This document shows, one piece after another, positions 46,442 to 55,984 of a stretch of DNA of 64,000 nucleotides. Made by a program: the position numbers and the translations under genes. Below the pieces are notes generated by a model, which saw only the letters and a list, made by a program, of their open reading frames with translations, was not told the origin of the DNA and ran no database searches. Where the stretch lies: contig BPHC01000009.1 of assembly GCA_026003355.1 (NCBI GenBank), forward strand, positions 37,000 through 100,999, in the 5' to 3' direction. The stretch is from Cyclobacteriaceae bacterium. GTDB taxonomy: Bacteria > Bacteroidota > Bacteroidia > Cytophagales > Cyclobacteriaceae. Numbering within the stretch: position 1 is the stretch's first letter; each line of letters opens with the position of its first letter.

Positions 46442-46864
46442 ATGAAAAAAATTTTTCTGCTTCTTTGTTTGTTCAATCTGCTTATTTCGTGCAGTAAAAA
46501 AACCGATGGCACAAACATTCACCATAATAAAATGCTGGTACGAATAGCTGAACTGGAGATACATTCGGATTTTCTTTCGGATTACCTCACCATTCTTCGG
46601 GAAGAATCAAGGGCATCGGTCGAACGCGAAGCTGGGGTAATCTGCATTTTTCCCATGCAGATCAAAGAAAACCCGGCATCCATACGGCTGGTTGAAATTT
46701 ACGCCAGCGAAGAAGCCTACCGGTCACACCTTGAGTCGCTGCACTTCAAACATTACAAAAGCGCCACGCTGCATATGGTAAAGTCGCTCAGGCTTGTTGA
46801 CGCTGTAGCTGTTGATACTACCGCCATGTCGCTTATATTCAGAAAACTAAACCAGACGCGTTAA
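46442..46864 (+). CDS. Lipoprotein with antibiotic-biosynthesis-monooxygenase-like domain
   Basis: 140 residues from ATG 46442 (MKKIFLLLCLFNLLISC); the track start at 46415 adds nine residues before the signal peptide. Lipobox LISC. The mature part is an ABM-type dimeric alpha/beta barrel fold: VRIAELEIHSDFLSDYLTILREESRASVEREAGVICIF, SIRLVEIYASEEAYRSHLESLHFKHY. Cytoplasmic homologues such as YgiN are quinol monooxygenases; an exported lipidated form is less usual but common in Bacteroidota. Role unknown. Confidence 0.8.
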   Translation: MKKIFLLLCLFNLLISCSKKTDGTNIHHNKMLVRIAELEIHSDFLSDYLTILREESRASVEREAGVICIFPMQIKENPASIRLVEIYASEEAYRSHLESLHFKHYKSATLHMVKSLRLVDAVAVDTTAMSLIFRKLNQTR

Positions 46865-46896
46865 ATACCGGAGTCGGTGCGCACGTCCGGAAAACT

Positions 46897-49356
46897 TCAG
46901 AATGGAAAGCCAACGCCAAGGTTGTAAATTACCGGTTCGCGGTCTGTGCCAAAGGGGCGTCTGAACTTCATTTTATCCAGCACAAAACGGTCGCCTTCCG
47001 GCCGGGCCGGGTCGTAGACTTTTATGCCCACGTCAAAGCGCAGAATAAGAAAGGTGAAATTAAACCTTAAGCCAAACCCGGTTCCCACGCCCAGTTCTTT
47101 GTAAAAGCTGTTAAACCTGAACTTGCTGTTGCCGTTTTCAACCGGATTGCCTTCGCTGTCCTGCTTGAGTCGCTCGCTGAACAGCCACACGTTGCCGGCG
47201 TCTAAAAACAAGGCTCCCTCAAAAAATCCAACCAGTTTTCTGCGCAGCTCCAGGCTTCCTTCCAGCAATATTTCACCGGGAATTTCGAACTGGTAGCGGT
47301 ACAGGCCATCGCGTTCGGGATTGGTACTGGGTTCGGGCCGGTAGCTTCCGGGTCCGAGCCGGCGCGGGCGCCAGGCGCGTACGCTGTTGCTGCCGCCGGC
47401 AAAGAAGTATTTTTCGTATGGCAAAGCCCTGTTGGTTCCATAAGAGTAACCTACACCACCGTTAAAGCGCATGGCCAGTACGGTGCTTTTATCGATAATC
47501 TGTATTCTGCGTACATCGGCCTGAAGCCGCAGGTAGCGAAATGCCTCCAGGTTGCGGTTTTCGATTACCGGCAGGGTTAACACGTTTTGCAGGGTGCCGC
47601 CGCTTTCTACCGACCAGCGCAGGTAAACCGAATTTTCCTGCAGGTTGCCGTAATTGTTGTGGTTCCACGACATACCAAAGCCCGTAAAGCTTACATACGA
47701 GGGCAAAAAGCTGAACCGCAGCGTATTGCCCTGATATTGAAAAAGACTATCCAGCAGCTGACTGAAGTCGCTTCGAAGCGAAGAGTTTATAATGCTGAGG
47801 CTTGCTGCCGTGAAATCGAACCGCCTGATGCGCTGGTTTTCCCAGCTATACACAATGTTTGCCGTTGTGGCCGACCGTTTGTATTCCGGCCGGTCGGTAT
47901 AGGTAAAACCCAGTGTGGTTTTGGTTCGGGGATTAACACGGCCCAGTTTAAAGCGGGCCTCTTCGCGCAAGGGCCACAAAAACTGCGGAAATAATAACGA
48001 GGCATTTATGCCTGCTTCAACGCTTTGATATACATTGCCCACATCGGTGGCTGCGGCCACACCTTCGTAACCTATGCGGCCGTTCATTTCAAGATTTTCC
48101 AGCCCGCGGAAAATGTTTCGCTTTTTAAAGCTGATGTTGTAAAACGGACCCGGAAAACCCTGGGTAACGCTTAGTCCTACTTCATTCGACCATTGATACC
48201 TGTCGAAACGGCTGGCAAAAATGTTGGCCACAAACTTACCGCCTGTTGTGTCGTAGTTAATGTTTACAAATTTGAAGATATCGAGGTTGGCCAGCTGCCG
48301 CTGGGTGTTGAGGGTTTGCTGGCGGCTGAACAGGTCGCCCGGGTGAATAAACAAACGCTGACTGAGTATTTTGAGGTTGTAGTTGTTTTCGTATGCATAA
48401 AAGTTTATGTTCCGGTAGGTTTCTTTTTTACGACTAATGCCGGGCCTGGATTGGGCTGCATCGGTTGTAAAGTTCACTTCGCTTATAACAAACCTTTTGT
48501 GAGATGCCCTGCGTTCGGGGCTGTTGATTACTACCTTAATCCAAACTTTACCCGGCCTGGCCGAAACCGTATCGACCTGAAATTCTATGTACTGCTGGCT
48601 GAAGTCGTAATAGCCGTTGTTGCGCAGAAACAGGTCAATCCGCTCGCGTTCCTTTAACACAACATCCTGGCTGTACGGTTCACCTTTTTTAAGCCATGAA
48701 TCGGCCAGCGTGCCCGTAATGAGGTTTTTCAACAGCGTATCCGGAAAGGAGTAAAATACCGAATCCAGCACATAAAGAGGGCCTGGGGTAATGGTGTAAC
48801 GAATGGTTTTGGTTTTTGGAAAATATGCCGGCTCCACGCTAAAGCCAACAGAAGCCCTGAAGTACCCATTGTTAAACAAATAGTTTTCCATGTTGCTTAC
48901 TGCCTGCTCAACCCGGGTGCTGTCCAGTATAACCAGAGGCTCTCCCCACTGCATTACCACATTGCCGTTCTGTTGGCGGTCGTCATATTTTGCCTGAATT
49001 TGCTGCTTTCTGAACTGCAGGTTGTTAAGGCGCTTGGCGCGTGTGGTAAGGCTTATTTTCCTGTCAAGTTTTTCGAGTTTCGCTGCTTTGCGCTTTTCCA
49101 GCTTTTCGGGGTGATAGTGCTTTTTGCCCAGGTAATAAACCTCAGCCAGCAGGTGAACCGGAAGGCCCAGAAATTTGCGGTTGGGTTCTATTTTGGTAAG
49201 CTCGGCCATCTTATACCGACTTACGTTACGGGGGGCTTTGAACTGCTGCCGGTAAACCAGGTATTCATCTTTGCCAAGGTGGCGGGTGCCCAGACAACCC
49301 TGCAAAAGGCAGGATGCCACAATCAAAAAATAATATTTACTTTTCGGCAGCTTCAA
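46897..49356 (-). CDS. tamL: Omp85-family outer-membrane lipoprotein, TamL-like
   Basis: 819 residues. The N-terminus MKLPKSKYYFLIVASCLLQGC is a lipoprotein signal (LLQGC), which is the distinctive feature of TamL, the Bacteroidota TamA-like partner of TamB. Periplasmic POTRA-like repeats follow (about 90-360, e.g. VEQAVSNMENYLFNNGYFRASVGF and LDSVFYSFPDTLLKNLITG), then the 16-strand Omp85 barrel with GLRFNFTFLILRFDVGIKVYDPARP near the end, and the terminal PVIYNLGVGFPF with C-terminal Phe. It should insert or assemble outer-membrane proteins or lipids with TamB. The window tamB is 21 kb away. Confidence 0.85.
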   Translation of the reverse strand: MKLPKSKYYFLIVASCLLQGCLGTRHLGKDEYLVYRQQFKAPRNVSRYKMAELTKIEPNRKFLGLPVHLLAEVYYLGKKHYHPEKLEKRKAAKLEKLDRKISLTTRAKRLNNLQFRKQQIQAKYDDRQQNGNVVMQWGEPLVILDSTRVEQAVSNMENYLFNNGYFRASVGFSVEPAYFPKTKTIRYTITPGPLYVLDSVFYSFPDTLLKNLITGTLADSWLKKGEPYSQDVVLKERERIDLFLRNNGYYDFSQQYIEFQVDTVSARPGKVWIKVVINSPERRASHKRFVISEVNFTTDAAQSRPGISRKKETYRNINFYAYENNYNLKILSQRLFIHPGDLFSRQQTLNTQRQLANLDIFKFVNINYDTTGGKFVANIFASRFDRYQWSNEVGLSVTQGFPGPFYNISFKKRNIFRGLENLEMNGRIGYEGVAAATDVGNVYQSVEAGINASLLFPQFLWPLREEARFKLGRVNPRTKTTLGFTYTDRPEYKRSATTANIVYSWENQRIRRFDFTAASLSIINSSLRSDFSQLLDSLFQYQGNTLRFSFLPSYVSFTGFGMSWNHNNYGNLQENSVYLRWSVESGGTLQNVLTLPVIENRNLEAFRYLRLQADVRRIQIIDKSTVLAMRFNGGVGYSYGTNRALPYEKYFFAGGSNSVRAWRPRRLGPGSYRPEPSTNPERDGLYRYQFEIPGEILLEGSLELRRKLVGFFEGALFLDAGNVWLFSERLKQDSEGNPVENGNSKFRFNSFYKELGVGTGFGLRFNFTFLILRFDVGIKVYDPARPEGDRFVLDKMKFRRPFGTDREPVIYNLGVGFPF

Positions 49357-49365
49357 TTTTCCGGC

Positions 49366-50109
49366 ATGTTAAGCAAGGCGCGCATTAAATACATCAAATC
49401 ATTGCAAATAAAAAAATACCGCAAACAGGAACAACGGTTCCTGGCAGAAGGAGAGAAGTGTGTAGCCGAGGTGCTCAAATCGGATTTTGTGGTAGACTGG
49501 CTGGTGGTAACCGAAGCCTTTGCCGAACGCCACACCACCCTGTTGCACCAGTTTAAAGGTGAGGTAATGGTGGTAAAGCCCCAACAGCTTTCGGGACTGG
49601 GAGAGTTAAAGACCAACGAATCGGCACTTGCTGTTGTACGGATGAAACCAAATGAACCGCTGCAGGTAAAGCCTGACAAATGGCTGCTGGTGCTGGACGA
49701 TATACGCGACCCGGGTAACCTCGGAACCCTGCTTCGCATAGCCGATTGGTACGGAGTGGGGGGCATTGTGGCATCGAACGACACGGCTGAACTGTACAAC
49801 GGAAAAGTTATTCAGGCTACCATGGGATCGTTTACAAGAGTTAGGGTGTGGTACACGGCGTTATCCGAATTTCTTGCCGGGGTAAAGGTGCCTGTACTCG
49901 GAGCATTTCTGAGGGGTGAGGATGTTCACGGTTTTCGCTCTCCCACAGGGGGGTTGTTGGTTATTGGCAATGAGTCTTCCGGAATATCCGATGATGTGGC
50001 CCGTTATGTTACGCATCGTGTCACCATTCCGCGCTACGGGGGAGCCGAATCGCTTAACGCAGCTGTTGCTGCTGCTGTTTTGCTTGATAATTTGGTGAGA
50101 TGGAGATAG
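49366..50109 (+). CDS. SpoU/TrmH-family RNA 2'-O-methyltransferase
   Basis: 247 residues from ATG 49366 (MLSKARIKYIKSLQIKKYRK); the track frame from 48973 runs through tamL and is a shadow. N-terminal substrate-binding domain (FLAEGEKCVAEVL), then the SPOUT knot: LLVLDDIRDPGNLGTLLRIADWYGVGG, QATMGSFTRVRV and VIGNESSGISDDV with VTIPRYGGAESLNAAVAAAVLL (AdoMet knot). It methylates a ribose in 23S rRNA or tRNA; target unknown. It diverges from tamL with 9 bp between the starts. Confidence 0.92.
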   Translation: MLSKARIKYIKSLQIKKYRKQEQRFLAEGEKCVAEVLKSDFVVDWLVVTEAFAERHTTLLHQFKGEVMVVKPQQLSGLGELKTNESALAVVRMKPNEPLQVKPDKWLLVLDDIRDPGNLGTLLRIADWYGVGGIVASNDTAELYNGKVIQATMGSFTRVRVWYTALSEFLAGVKVPVLGAFLRGEDVHGFRSPTGGLLVIGNESSGISDDVARYVTHRVTIPRYGGAESLNAAVAAAVLLDNLVRWR

Positions 50110-50120
50110 TTACGTGGTTA

Positions 50121-50255
50121 ATGGTTAATCAGTCCATAGTTAATCAGTCCATAGTTAATCAGTCCATAGTTAATCAGTCCATGGTTAATCAGTCCATGGT
50201 TAGTCGGTCCATGGTTAGTCAGTCCATGGTTAAATAGTTTATGGTTTATCAGTCC
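50121..50255. repeat. Tandem array of nine 15-bp units (ATGGTTAATCAGTCC)
   Basis: Nine 15-bp units run head to tail from 50121 to 50255, with two forms (ATAGTTAATCAGTCC four-fold with ATGG variants) and increasing change toward 50226-50240. It starts 11 bp after the methyltransferase stop and ends 19 bp before the transporter stop. One frame reads MVNQS repeats but lacks any protein context, so it looks like a minisatellite in the convergent 3' regions. Confidence 0.9.
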
Positions 50256-50274
50256 ATATTGATGGTGGTTGAAA

Positions 50275-51048
50275 TCAAAAAAATCCCTCGCTTTTCCGGG
50301 CAGCTTCTTCGGCTATTTTGTCGGCTTCGGTCTTGCCCAGGTAGCGGTCTATCAGGTAGTGACCCAGGTACACCAGGGGCGTCATGGCAATGGCGGCAAA
50401 AAACTTGAATATGTAATTAACCAGGCCTACCGATATTACCTGCATAAAATTCCATCGTCCGAAAACATAAAAGGCTATAAACAGCACCACGAAACTATCT
50501 ACCAGCTGGGAGAACAGGGTAGAGCCGGTGGCGCGCAGCCACAACAGGTTTGCTCCGGTAAGCCGGCGCAGACGGTGGAATACAAACACATCAAGCAACT
50601 GCCCGAGCAGGAAGGCCGTTAAGGAACCAACAATAATGCCCAGCCCCTGCCGGAAAATCAGCGCAAATGCCAGGTTAATGTTCAGACCATCGGGTTCGTA
50701 AAGATTCAACCAGAAAGGAGCAGGGGGCAGCAGGGTGGAAATACCAATAATGAGAAAGGCAAAGGCTATAAGGCCAGCCGTAAGAAAGCTGATTTTTTTT
50801 ACGCCTTCCTTTCCGAAATACTCATTTATAATATCGGTGGTAACAAAAACAAAGGGCCATATTACTACTCCGGCGGTAAGGTTAAAGTCGAGTATGTAGC
50901 CGAATATGTTGAGTTGGGCAGGGGGCAATCCTAAAGTTGCTTCGAGCGAGAATATTTTTGTACCTACCATTTCGGCTACCAGGGCATTGGTAAGGAAGAA
51001 ACCTGTAAGTATATAAAAGAGGTTATGTTTTTTCTGTTCAATGCTCAT
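50275..51048 (-). CDS. yhhQ: Queuosine precursor transporter, YhhQ/VUT family
   Basis: 257 residues with six or seven membrane helices. Family marks are VEMVGTKIFS-like AEMVGTKIF, FVFVTTDIINEYFGK and the C-terminal VSVGLVNYIFKFFAAIAMTPLVYLGHYLIDRYLGK. It imports preQ0/preQ1 for queuosine synthesis. Its ATG overlaps the rnz stop by 4 bp. An acidic or basic C-terminal tail KTEADKIAEEAARKSEGFF completes it. Confidence 0.9.
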   Translation of the reverse strand: MSIEQKKHNLFYILTGFFLTNALVAEMVGTKIFSLEATLGLPPAQLNIFGYILDFNLTAGVVIWPFVFVTTDIINEYFGKEGVKKISFLTAGLIAFAFLIIGISTLLPPAPFWLNLYEPDGLNINLAFALIFRQGLGIIVGSLTAFLLGQLLDVFVFHRLRRLTGANLLWLRATGSTLFSQLVDSFVVLFIAFYVFGRWNFMQVISVGLVNYIFKFFAAIAMTPLVYLGHYLIDRYLGKTEADKIAEEAARKSEGFF

Positions 51049-51965
51049 AATCGGGTAAGGTAGAATGTGCGTCCTTCTTCTGCCAGTTCGGTATTCGGAA
51101 ACACTGCCCGGGCCTCCTGCAGAAGTGTATGCAGCTCGCGGTACCTTGCCGAGAAATGCCCCAGCAGCAGTTTGGTTGCACCGGCCTGGCGGGCTACGGT
51201 TGCAGCGTCTGCAGCTGTGCTGTGCCGGGTTTCGCGGGCTTTGCCGGCATCGGCACTGGTAAAGGTAGCCTCATGATAAATTACATCTGTTCCCTGCAGC
51301 TGCTGTACAAGCTCCTGCGAATAGATGGTGTCTGAACAATAGGCATAACTGTATGAGCGGTGGGGCGGAAGGGTGTAATCTTCGTTTTTGTACAACACCT
51401 TGCCCGCTTCATCCACAACATCCTCTCCGTTTTTCAAAGCTTTGTAATAATGAGGAGGCAGGGTTGAGGGTACTTTTTGAGGATCAATCCTCAAGGACTT
51501 TGGTTTTTCTTTAAAGATGAATCCGCAACAGGGCAGTTTATGATGTAATGGTACGGATTCTACCGTAAAGTGGGGGTGGTCCAGAATAAGCTGGCGCGTT
51601 TCGGTATTCAGGGTATGTATTATAATGCGGAATGAAGGTACCGACCGGGAATAGAAAAACTGGGTTGTTAATATTTCATTTAACCCTCTGGGAGAGTAAA
51701 GGTGCAAATCGTTCTGGCGATGGTGCAGGTGAAGCGTAAACAACAGGCCCGGCAGGCCCAGGTAATGGTCGCCATGGAGATGTGAAATAAATATGTGGTT
51801 TATCCGCATAAGCGGCAGGTCGTAACGGGACAGCTGCATTTGTGCGCCTTCTCCGCAATCTACCAGCATGTATTCGTTATGCATTTGAACAAGCTGGGAC
51901 GATGGGTAGCGCCCGTAGGCTGGTACGGCTCCGCTGCTGCCCAATATGGTTACCGCAAAGCTCAA
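51045..51965 (-). CDS. rnz: Ribonuclease Z
   Basis: 306 residues, typical. RNase Z matures tRNA 3' ends that lack encoded CCA, fitting the tRNA genes here (two lack CCA). Metallo-beta-lactamase motifs: ILGSSGAVP at the start, HLHGDHYLGLPGLL (HxHxDH), YCSDTIYS and the C-terminal LLLGHFSARY. Start at ATG 51965; 15 bp downstream of the STAS gene and coupled to yhhQ by a 4-bp overlap. Confidence 0.95.
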   Translation of the reverse strand: MSFAVTILGSSGAVPAYGRYPSSQLVQMHNEYMLVDCGEGAQMQLSRYDLPLMRINHIFISHLHGDHYLGLPGLLFTLHLHHRQNDLHLYSPRGLNEILTTQFFYSRSVPSFRIIIHTLNTETRQLILDHPHFTVESVPLHHKLPCCGFIFKEKPKSLRIDPQKVPSTLPPHYYKALKNGEDVVDEAGKVLYKNEDYTLPPHRSYSYAYCSDTIYSQELVQQLQGTDVIYHEATFTSADAGKARETRHSTAADAATVARQAGATKLLLGHFSARYRELHTLLQEARAVFPNTELAEEGRTFYLTRL

Positions 51966-51980
51966 CCGATAGGGAAGGAG

Positions 51981-52361
51981 TTAGTTGTCGGTTTCGCTCC
52001 GCAGGTCGCGTTCAATTTCATGCATGAGTACGGCATCAACCCCTTCCTGAACGGTAGGCAGGATGTTTAGCACGCTGTCGAGCTGTGATATGCGAATAAG
52101 TTTAAGCGTGTGGTCCGACAGGCAGGTAAGCACAAAAATACCTCCGTCTTCCTGCAGGATGCGGTTGCCTACCAGCAGGGCGCTAAGGCCTGAAGAGTCG
52201 GTGTATTTAACTTCGGATAGATCCAGAATAATGTTGCGTACGCCTTCGGCATGCAGGGTAATCAGTTCTGATTTCAGGGCAGGCGCAACGGTAGAGTCCA
52301 TTTTTTCTTCGTGCAGTTTAAGCAGGCTGTATTTTTCCTGTTTGTCGATGGTGTATTTCAT
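51981..52361 (-). CDS. STAS-domain anti-sigma antagonist protein
   Basis: 126 residues. The STAS fold shows LKSELITLHAEGVRNIILDLSEVKYTDSSGLSALLVGN, where the Ser in YTDSSGL is the expected phosphorylation site of SpoIIAA/RsbV-type antagonists. A longer C-terminal tail with LNILPTVQEGVDAVLMHEIERDL follows. Partner-switching with a SpoIIE-type phosphatase is the family role; one such phosphatase lies at 2 kb. No kinase or sigma factor stands beside it. It follows purC after 9 bp and precedes rnz. Confidence 0.88.
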   Translation of the reverse strand: MKYTIDKQEKYSLLKLHEEKMDSTVAPALKSELITLHAEGVRNIILDLSEVKYTDSSGLSALLVGNRILQEDGGIFVLTCLSDHTLKLIRISQLDSVLNILPTVQEGVDAVLMHEIERDLRSETDN

Positions 52362-52370
52362 GTGTATTGG

Positions 52371-53345
52371 TTAAACGAGCCCCTGCAAGTTAATTGAATT
52401 TAATGAATTGAGGATGTTCTGCCTGATTCTGTCCACGGGGTTACCGGGCGGCATGTCGGGCAGTTTTTCACCGGTAACCTGCAGGTAAAGTTCGCGGTAG
52501 CGTTCGGCTATGGCCATTACGCGTTCATCGGTCATTTCGGGTATTTGCTGTCCGGCTTTTCCCTGAAAACCGTTTTCAATAAGCCATTGGCGTACAAATT
52601 CTTTCGAAAGCTGTTTCTGCGGCATTTGTTTTCTTTGCCGTTCTTCATAGCCCCCGGCATAGAAGTAACGCGAAGAGTCGGGGGTGTGGACTTCGTCAAT
52701 TAGCCGGATGCTGCCGTTGTGGTTACCAAATTCGTACTTGGTATCGGCCAGAATAAGCCCCTGCCTTGCAGCCAGTTCGGTGCCACGCCTGAACAGCTCC
52801 AGGCTGTATTTCTCCAGCCTGGTGTAGTCGGCTTCGCTTACCAGTCCGCGCTTCAGAATTTCTGCTCGCGAAATATCTTCGTCATGCCCCTGGTGTGCCT
52901 TGGTGGTGGGCGTTATAATGGGCTCTGGCAGTTTATCGTTTTCCCTAAGCCCGTCGGGCAGGGGTACTCCGCAGAGGGTGCGTTTTCCGGCCCGGTATTC
53001 GCGCCAGGCATGACCGGCCAGATAGCCGCGCACCACCATTTCAACAGGGTAGGGGTTGCACTTTAATCCAATTGTAACATTATCGTCAGGTACACCGAGC
53101 ACCCAGTTAGGTACAATGTCTTCTGTGGCTTTAAGGTTGCGCGCAGCAATGCGATTCAGTATTCGGCCTTTGTCGGGGATAGCCCTTGGCAGCACCACAT
53201 CGAAAGCCGAGATGCGGTCGGTAACCACCATGACCATTACCTGATTAAAGAAGTACACATCGCGTACCTTGCCGCGATAAAAGCCTGTTTGGCCGGGGAA
53301 AGTGAAAGCGGTTTCAAAAATTGTAGCAGAAGGATTAAACGACAT
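52371..53345 (-). CDS. purC: Phosphoribosylaminoimidazolesuccinocarboxamide synthase
   Basis: 324 residues, the longer type found in Bacteroidota and eukaryote-like enzymes. SAICAR synthase couples CAIR and aspartate in purine synthesis. [47 protein letters not shown] and LADTKYEFG are recognizable active-site motifs. It is followed 9 bp later by the STAS gene on the same strand; this mix of purC, STAS, rnz and yhhQ is a likely operon. Confidence 0.94.
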   Translation of the reverse strand: MSFNPSATIFETAFTFPGQTGFYRGKVRDVYFFNQVMVMVVTDRISAFDVVLPRAIPDKGRILNRIAARNLKATEDIVPNWVLGVPDDNVTIGLKCNPYPVEMVVRGYLAGHAWREYRAGKRTLCGVPLPDGLRENDKLPEPIITPTTKAHQGHDEDISRAEILKRGLVSEADYTRLEKYSLELFRRGTELAARQGLILADTKYEFGNHNGSIRLIDEVHTPDSSRYFYAGGYEERQRKQMPQKQLSKEFVRQWLIENGFQGKAGQQIPEMTDERVMAIAERYRELYLQVTGEKLPDMPPGNPVDRIRQNILNSLNSINLQGLV

Positions 53346-53381
53346 AGCGGGTGCCCATTGCGTGGTGCAAACCTAACAGAA

Positions 53382-54689
53382 TTATTTGGTCTCTATAAGA
53401 ATGCCGGCTTTAAAAATGCTGGTTTTAATCAGGTTGCCCCCGGCATCAAACTCCTTCCACTCCTTGTGCTTTTTGTCGGCAATGTATTCGCCCTGTTCAC
53501 GGATGCGACCATTTTCGTAATAGGCAGTGAACATGCCGTGTTTGCGATGCGACCGGTATTCGCCCTCGCTTTCTTTGTTCCCCGAGGGGTAGTAGTTTAC
53601 AAAGGGTCCGTTAAGCAGGTTAAACTTCCAGTGTTCTTCGCGGGCAGGTTTGCCGCTGGTAAAGTATTCGGTTCTGGGTCCGTGCAAACGCCCGGCCTCG
53701 TAGGTTTCTTTAAGCCGGATGGTTTTGCCGTCAGGGTGGTAGAAAGTCCACTCTCCGTGGGGTTTCAGGTCGCGGTATTTTTTCTCAGAAAGTTTTAAAC
53801 CGCTCCCGGCAAATTCTTCCACAATCCAGTCTTTTCCGTTAAGTGCAAAATATTCTTTTTGCTTTAGCTGGCCATTGGGATGGTACACATAGCCGGTTCC
53901 GGTTTTATAACCTTCTTTGTATCTGAATTTGTGTTTAACTGCTCCCGAAGGATAGTAGCCCGTGTTGTCGCCATGTAATTTGCCGTCCAGAAAGTGTCCT
54001 ACCAGCAGCAGGCGGCCGGCGCTGTCGTAATGGCGGTATTCACCGTTGCGCGAACCTTCGCGCATGGTGGCAACGGTTTCCAGCTGGCCATTGGGATAAA
54101 AGGTTTTAAAGTATCCGGTAAGGATGCCGTTCACATAATTTCCCTCCGTTTCTACAATGCCGGTGGGATAAAAAGTCCGGCTTGTTCCGTTCGGCTTGCT
54201 GTTGCGGTAGTGCATTTCTTTTTTGAGTGTGCCGTGCGGGTAGTATTCGCGTATAACGCCATCGGGTTTTCCTTTTTTAAATATGGTTTCGCGCAGCAGC
54301 GCGCCATTGTCGTAAAATGTCCGGGCACTGTCTGTAAGCAGGTCGTTCTGATAAAAAGCCTGTTGAATTTTTTTTCCGGTTTCATCAAATACCTCAACAG
54401 GACCATGCCGCAGTCCGTTTACGTAGGTTATTTTGCGCATGGGGTTGCCGTTTTCATGGTATTCGGTAAATACGCCCGACTTTTTGCCGTTTACAAAATA
54501 TCCTTCCAGTTCGGGGTTTCCGTTGGGGTAATACCTAATGTACCGGCCTTCAAACTTTTCGCTGTTATCGGCAGCTACCGTATAGACCTCGCGGGGTATT
54601 TTGTTGCCCGCGTAGTAAGTCCGCACTTCGCGTTGTGCCTGTGCGCACAGCAGGCCGGGCAGTAAAATAAATGGCAACCAATAACGCAT
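53382..54689 (-). CDS. MORN-repeat (YwqK-like) secreted protein
   Basis: 435 residues from ATG 54689 (MRYWLPFILLPGLLCAQ), a signal peptide ending LLCAQ. The rest is about fifteen tandem units of roughly 23-25 residues with the pattern YYPNGxxxxxxxYxNGxxxG, e.g. YYPNGNPELEGYFVNGKKSG and YYHENGNPMRK-like variants, of the MORN_2 or toxin-antitoxin YwqK-like family. The repeats form a single-layer beta sheet, likely a surface or periplasmic scaffold. No catalytic site is visible. Function in Bacteroidota is unknown. Confidence 0.85.
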   Translation of the reverse strand: MRYWLPFILLPGLLCAQAQREVRTYYAGNKIPREVYTVAADNSEKFEGRYIRYYPNGNPELEGYFVNGKKSGVFTEYHENGNPMRKITYVNGLRHGPVEVFDETGKKIQQAFYQNDLLTDSARTFYDNGALLRETIFKKGKPDGVIREYYPHGTLKKEMHYRNSKPNGTSRTFYPTGIVETEGNYVNGILTGYFKTFYPNGQLETVATMREGSRNGEYRHYDSAGRLLLVGHFLDGKLHGDNTGYYPSGAVKHKFRYKEGYKTGTGYVYHPNGQLKQKEYFALNGKDWIVEEFAGSGLKLSEKKYRDLKPHGEWTFYHPDGKTIRLKETYEAGRLHGPRTEYFTSGKPAREEHWKFNLLNGPFVNYYPSGNKESEGEYRSHRKHGMFTAYYENGRIREQGEYIADKKHKEWKEFDAGGNLIKTSIFKAGILIETK

Positions 54690-54766
54690 AGACTGTACCA
54701 TTGCGGTTTTTGCGGTTTAAAAACGACATACCGGCGGTATTGTTGTACCAGCCGTTGTGCAAAGTA

Positions 54767-55945
54767 CTACAGCATTTCTATAACCACAGCCGAAGCGCCG
54801 CCGCCACCGTTGCATATACCGGCTACGCCAATGGCTGCATTATTTTGCTTTAATACATGAATAAGGGTAACGATAATGCGCGCTCCCGAAGCGCCCAGCG
54901 GGTGCCCGAGCGCTACGGCACCGCCATTTACATTTACCCGCTGCGGGTCCAGATTTAACTTTATGTTGTTGGCAAGGGCCACAGCCGCGAAAGCCTCATT
55001 AATTTCGTAGTAGCCAACCTCTTTGGGGTTCAGGCCGGCCATTTTCAGGGCTTTGGGAATGGCCAGTGCAGGAGCCGTGGTAAACCACATGGGGTCTTGT
55101 GCGGCATCGGCATAGCCGCGTATGCGCGCAAGGGGCTGCAGGCCGAGCGATCGGGCTTTTTCGGCACTCATTAGTATGAGTGCGGCAGCTCCATCGTTTA
55201 TGGTAGAGGCGTTGGCGGCTGTAACGGTGCCTTCTTTGGTAAACACGGGCTTTAGCTGGGGTATTTTGTCGAAGTTTACATTCTTATATTCCTCGTCTTC
55301 GGTAAACGTGGTTTTATTTCCTTTTCGGTCGGTTAACTTAACGGGTATGACCTCATCCTTAAACCTGCCTGCTGCCCAGGCTTCGGCTGCGCGTTTATAC
55401 GACTGAATGGCGTAGTTATCCTGTTCTTCCCGGCTAATGTTCATTTCGCGGGCGGTATTGTCGGCACAAACCCCCATGGCGCATTGGTTGTACACATCGG
55501 TAAGTCCGTCATAGGTTAGTCCGTCAACTACCTCGCCATTTCCAAAACGGTAGCCATAGCGGGCCTTGAGCAGATAATACGGAATGTTGCTCATGCTTTC
55601 CATACCACCGGCTACCACTACATCGTTTTGGCCAAGCTGGATCGACTGGGCGGCAAGCATAACAGCCTTCATGCCAGACGCACAAACCTTATTGATGATC
55701 GAACAAGGCACATGGTACCCCAGTCCGGCAGCCACGGCCACTTGTGTGGCAGGAGCCTGACCCAGCCCGGCCGATATAACGTTGCCCATCAGCACTTCCT
55801 GTACCAGGGCCGGATCAACGCCTGCTTTTTGCAGGGCACCCTTAACGGCTATGGCGCCCAGGTTGGTTGCTGATAGGGAGGCGAGGCTTCCGCCAAAACT
55901 TCCGATGGGCGTTCGCACAGCCGACACGATGACCACTTCTTTCAT
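54767..55945 (-). CDS. atoB: Acetyl-CoA C-acetyltransferase (thiolase)
   Basis: 392 residues, the family size. Catalytic residues are in the motifs [13 protein letters not shown] (nucleophile Cys near 89), [13 protein letters not shown] (His) and the C-terminal [15 protein letters not shown] (second Cys). [17 protein letters not shown] starts it. It condenses two acetyl-CoA or cleaves acetoacetyl-CoA; whether biosynthetic or degradative is not fixed by sequence. It is separated by 39 bp from the TPR gene upstream. Confidence 0.93.
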   Translation of the reverse strand: MKEVVIVSAVRTPIGSFGGSLASLSATNLGAIAVKGALQKAGVDPALVQEVLMGNVISAGLGQAPATQVAVAAGLGYHVPCSIINKVCASGMKAVMLAAQSIQLGQNDVVVAGGMESMSNIPYYLLKARYGYRFGNGEVVDGLTYDGLTDVYNQCAMGVCADNTAREMNISREEQDNYAIQSYKRAAEAWAAGRFKDEVIPVKLTDRKGNKTTFTEDEEYKNVNFDKIPQLKPVFTKEGTVTAANASTINDGAAALILMSAEKARSLGLQPLARIRGYADAAQDPMWFTTAPALAIPKALKMAGLNPKEVGYYEINEAFAAVALANNIKLNLDPQRVNVNGGAVALGHPLGASGARIIVTLIHVLKQNNAAIGVAGICNGGGGASAVVIEML

Positions 55946-55984
55946 GAGGTATAAAATTTAAGGTTCAAAGTTACATAAAACCCC

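Noticed and set aside
48973-49365. N-terminal 131-residue extension of the TrmH-type methyltransferase in the ORF track
   Set aside because: It lies antisense inside tamL; the methyltransferase family starts at MLSKARIKYIKSL (49366).
50121-50234. 38-codon frame of MVNQS repeats
   Set aside because: It comes only from the 15-bp repeat units and has no promoter or homologous context; treated as a minisatellite.
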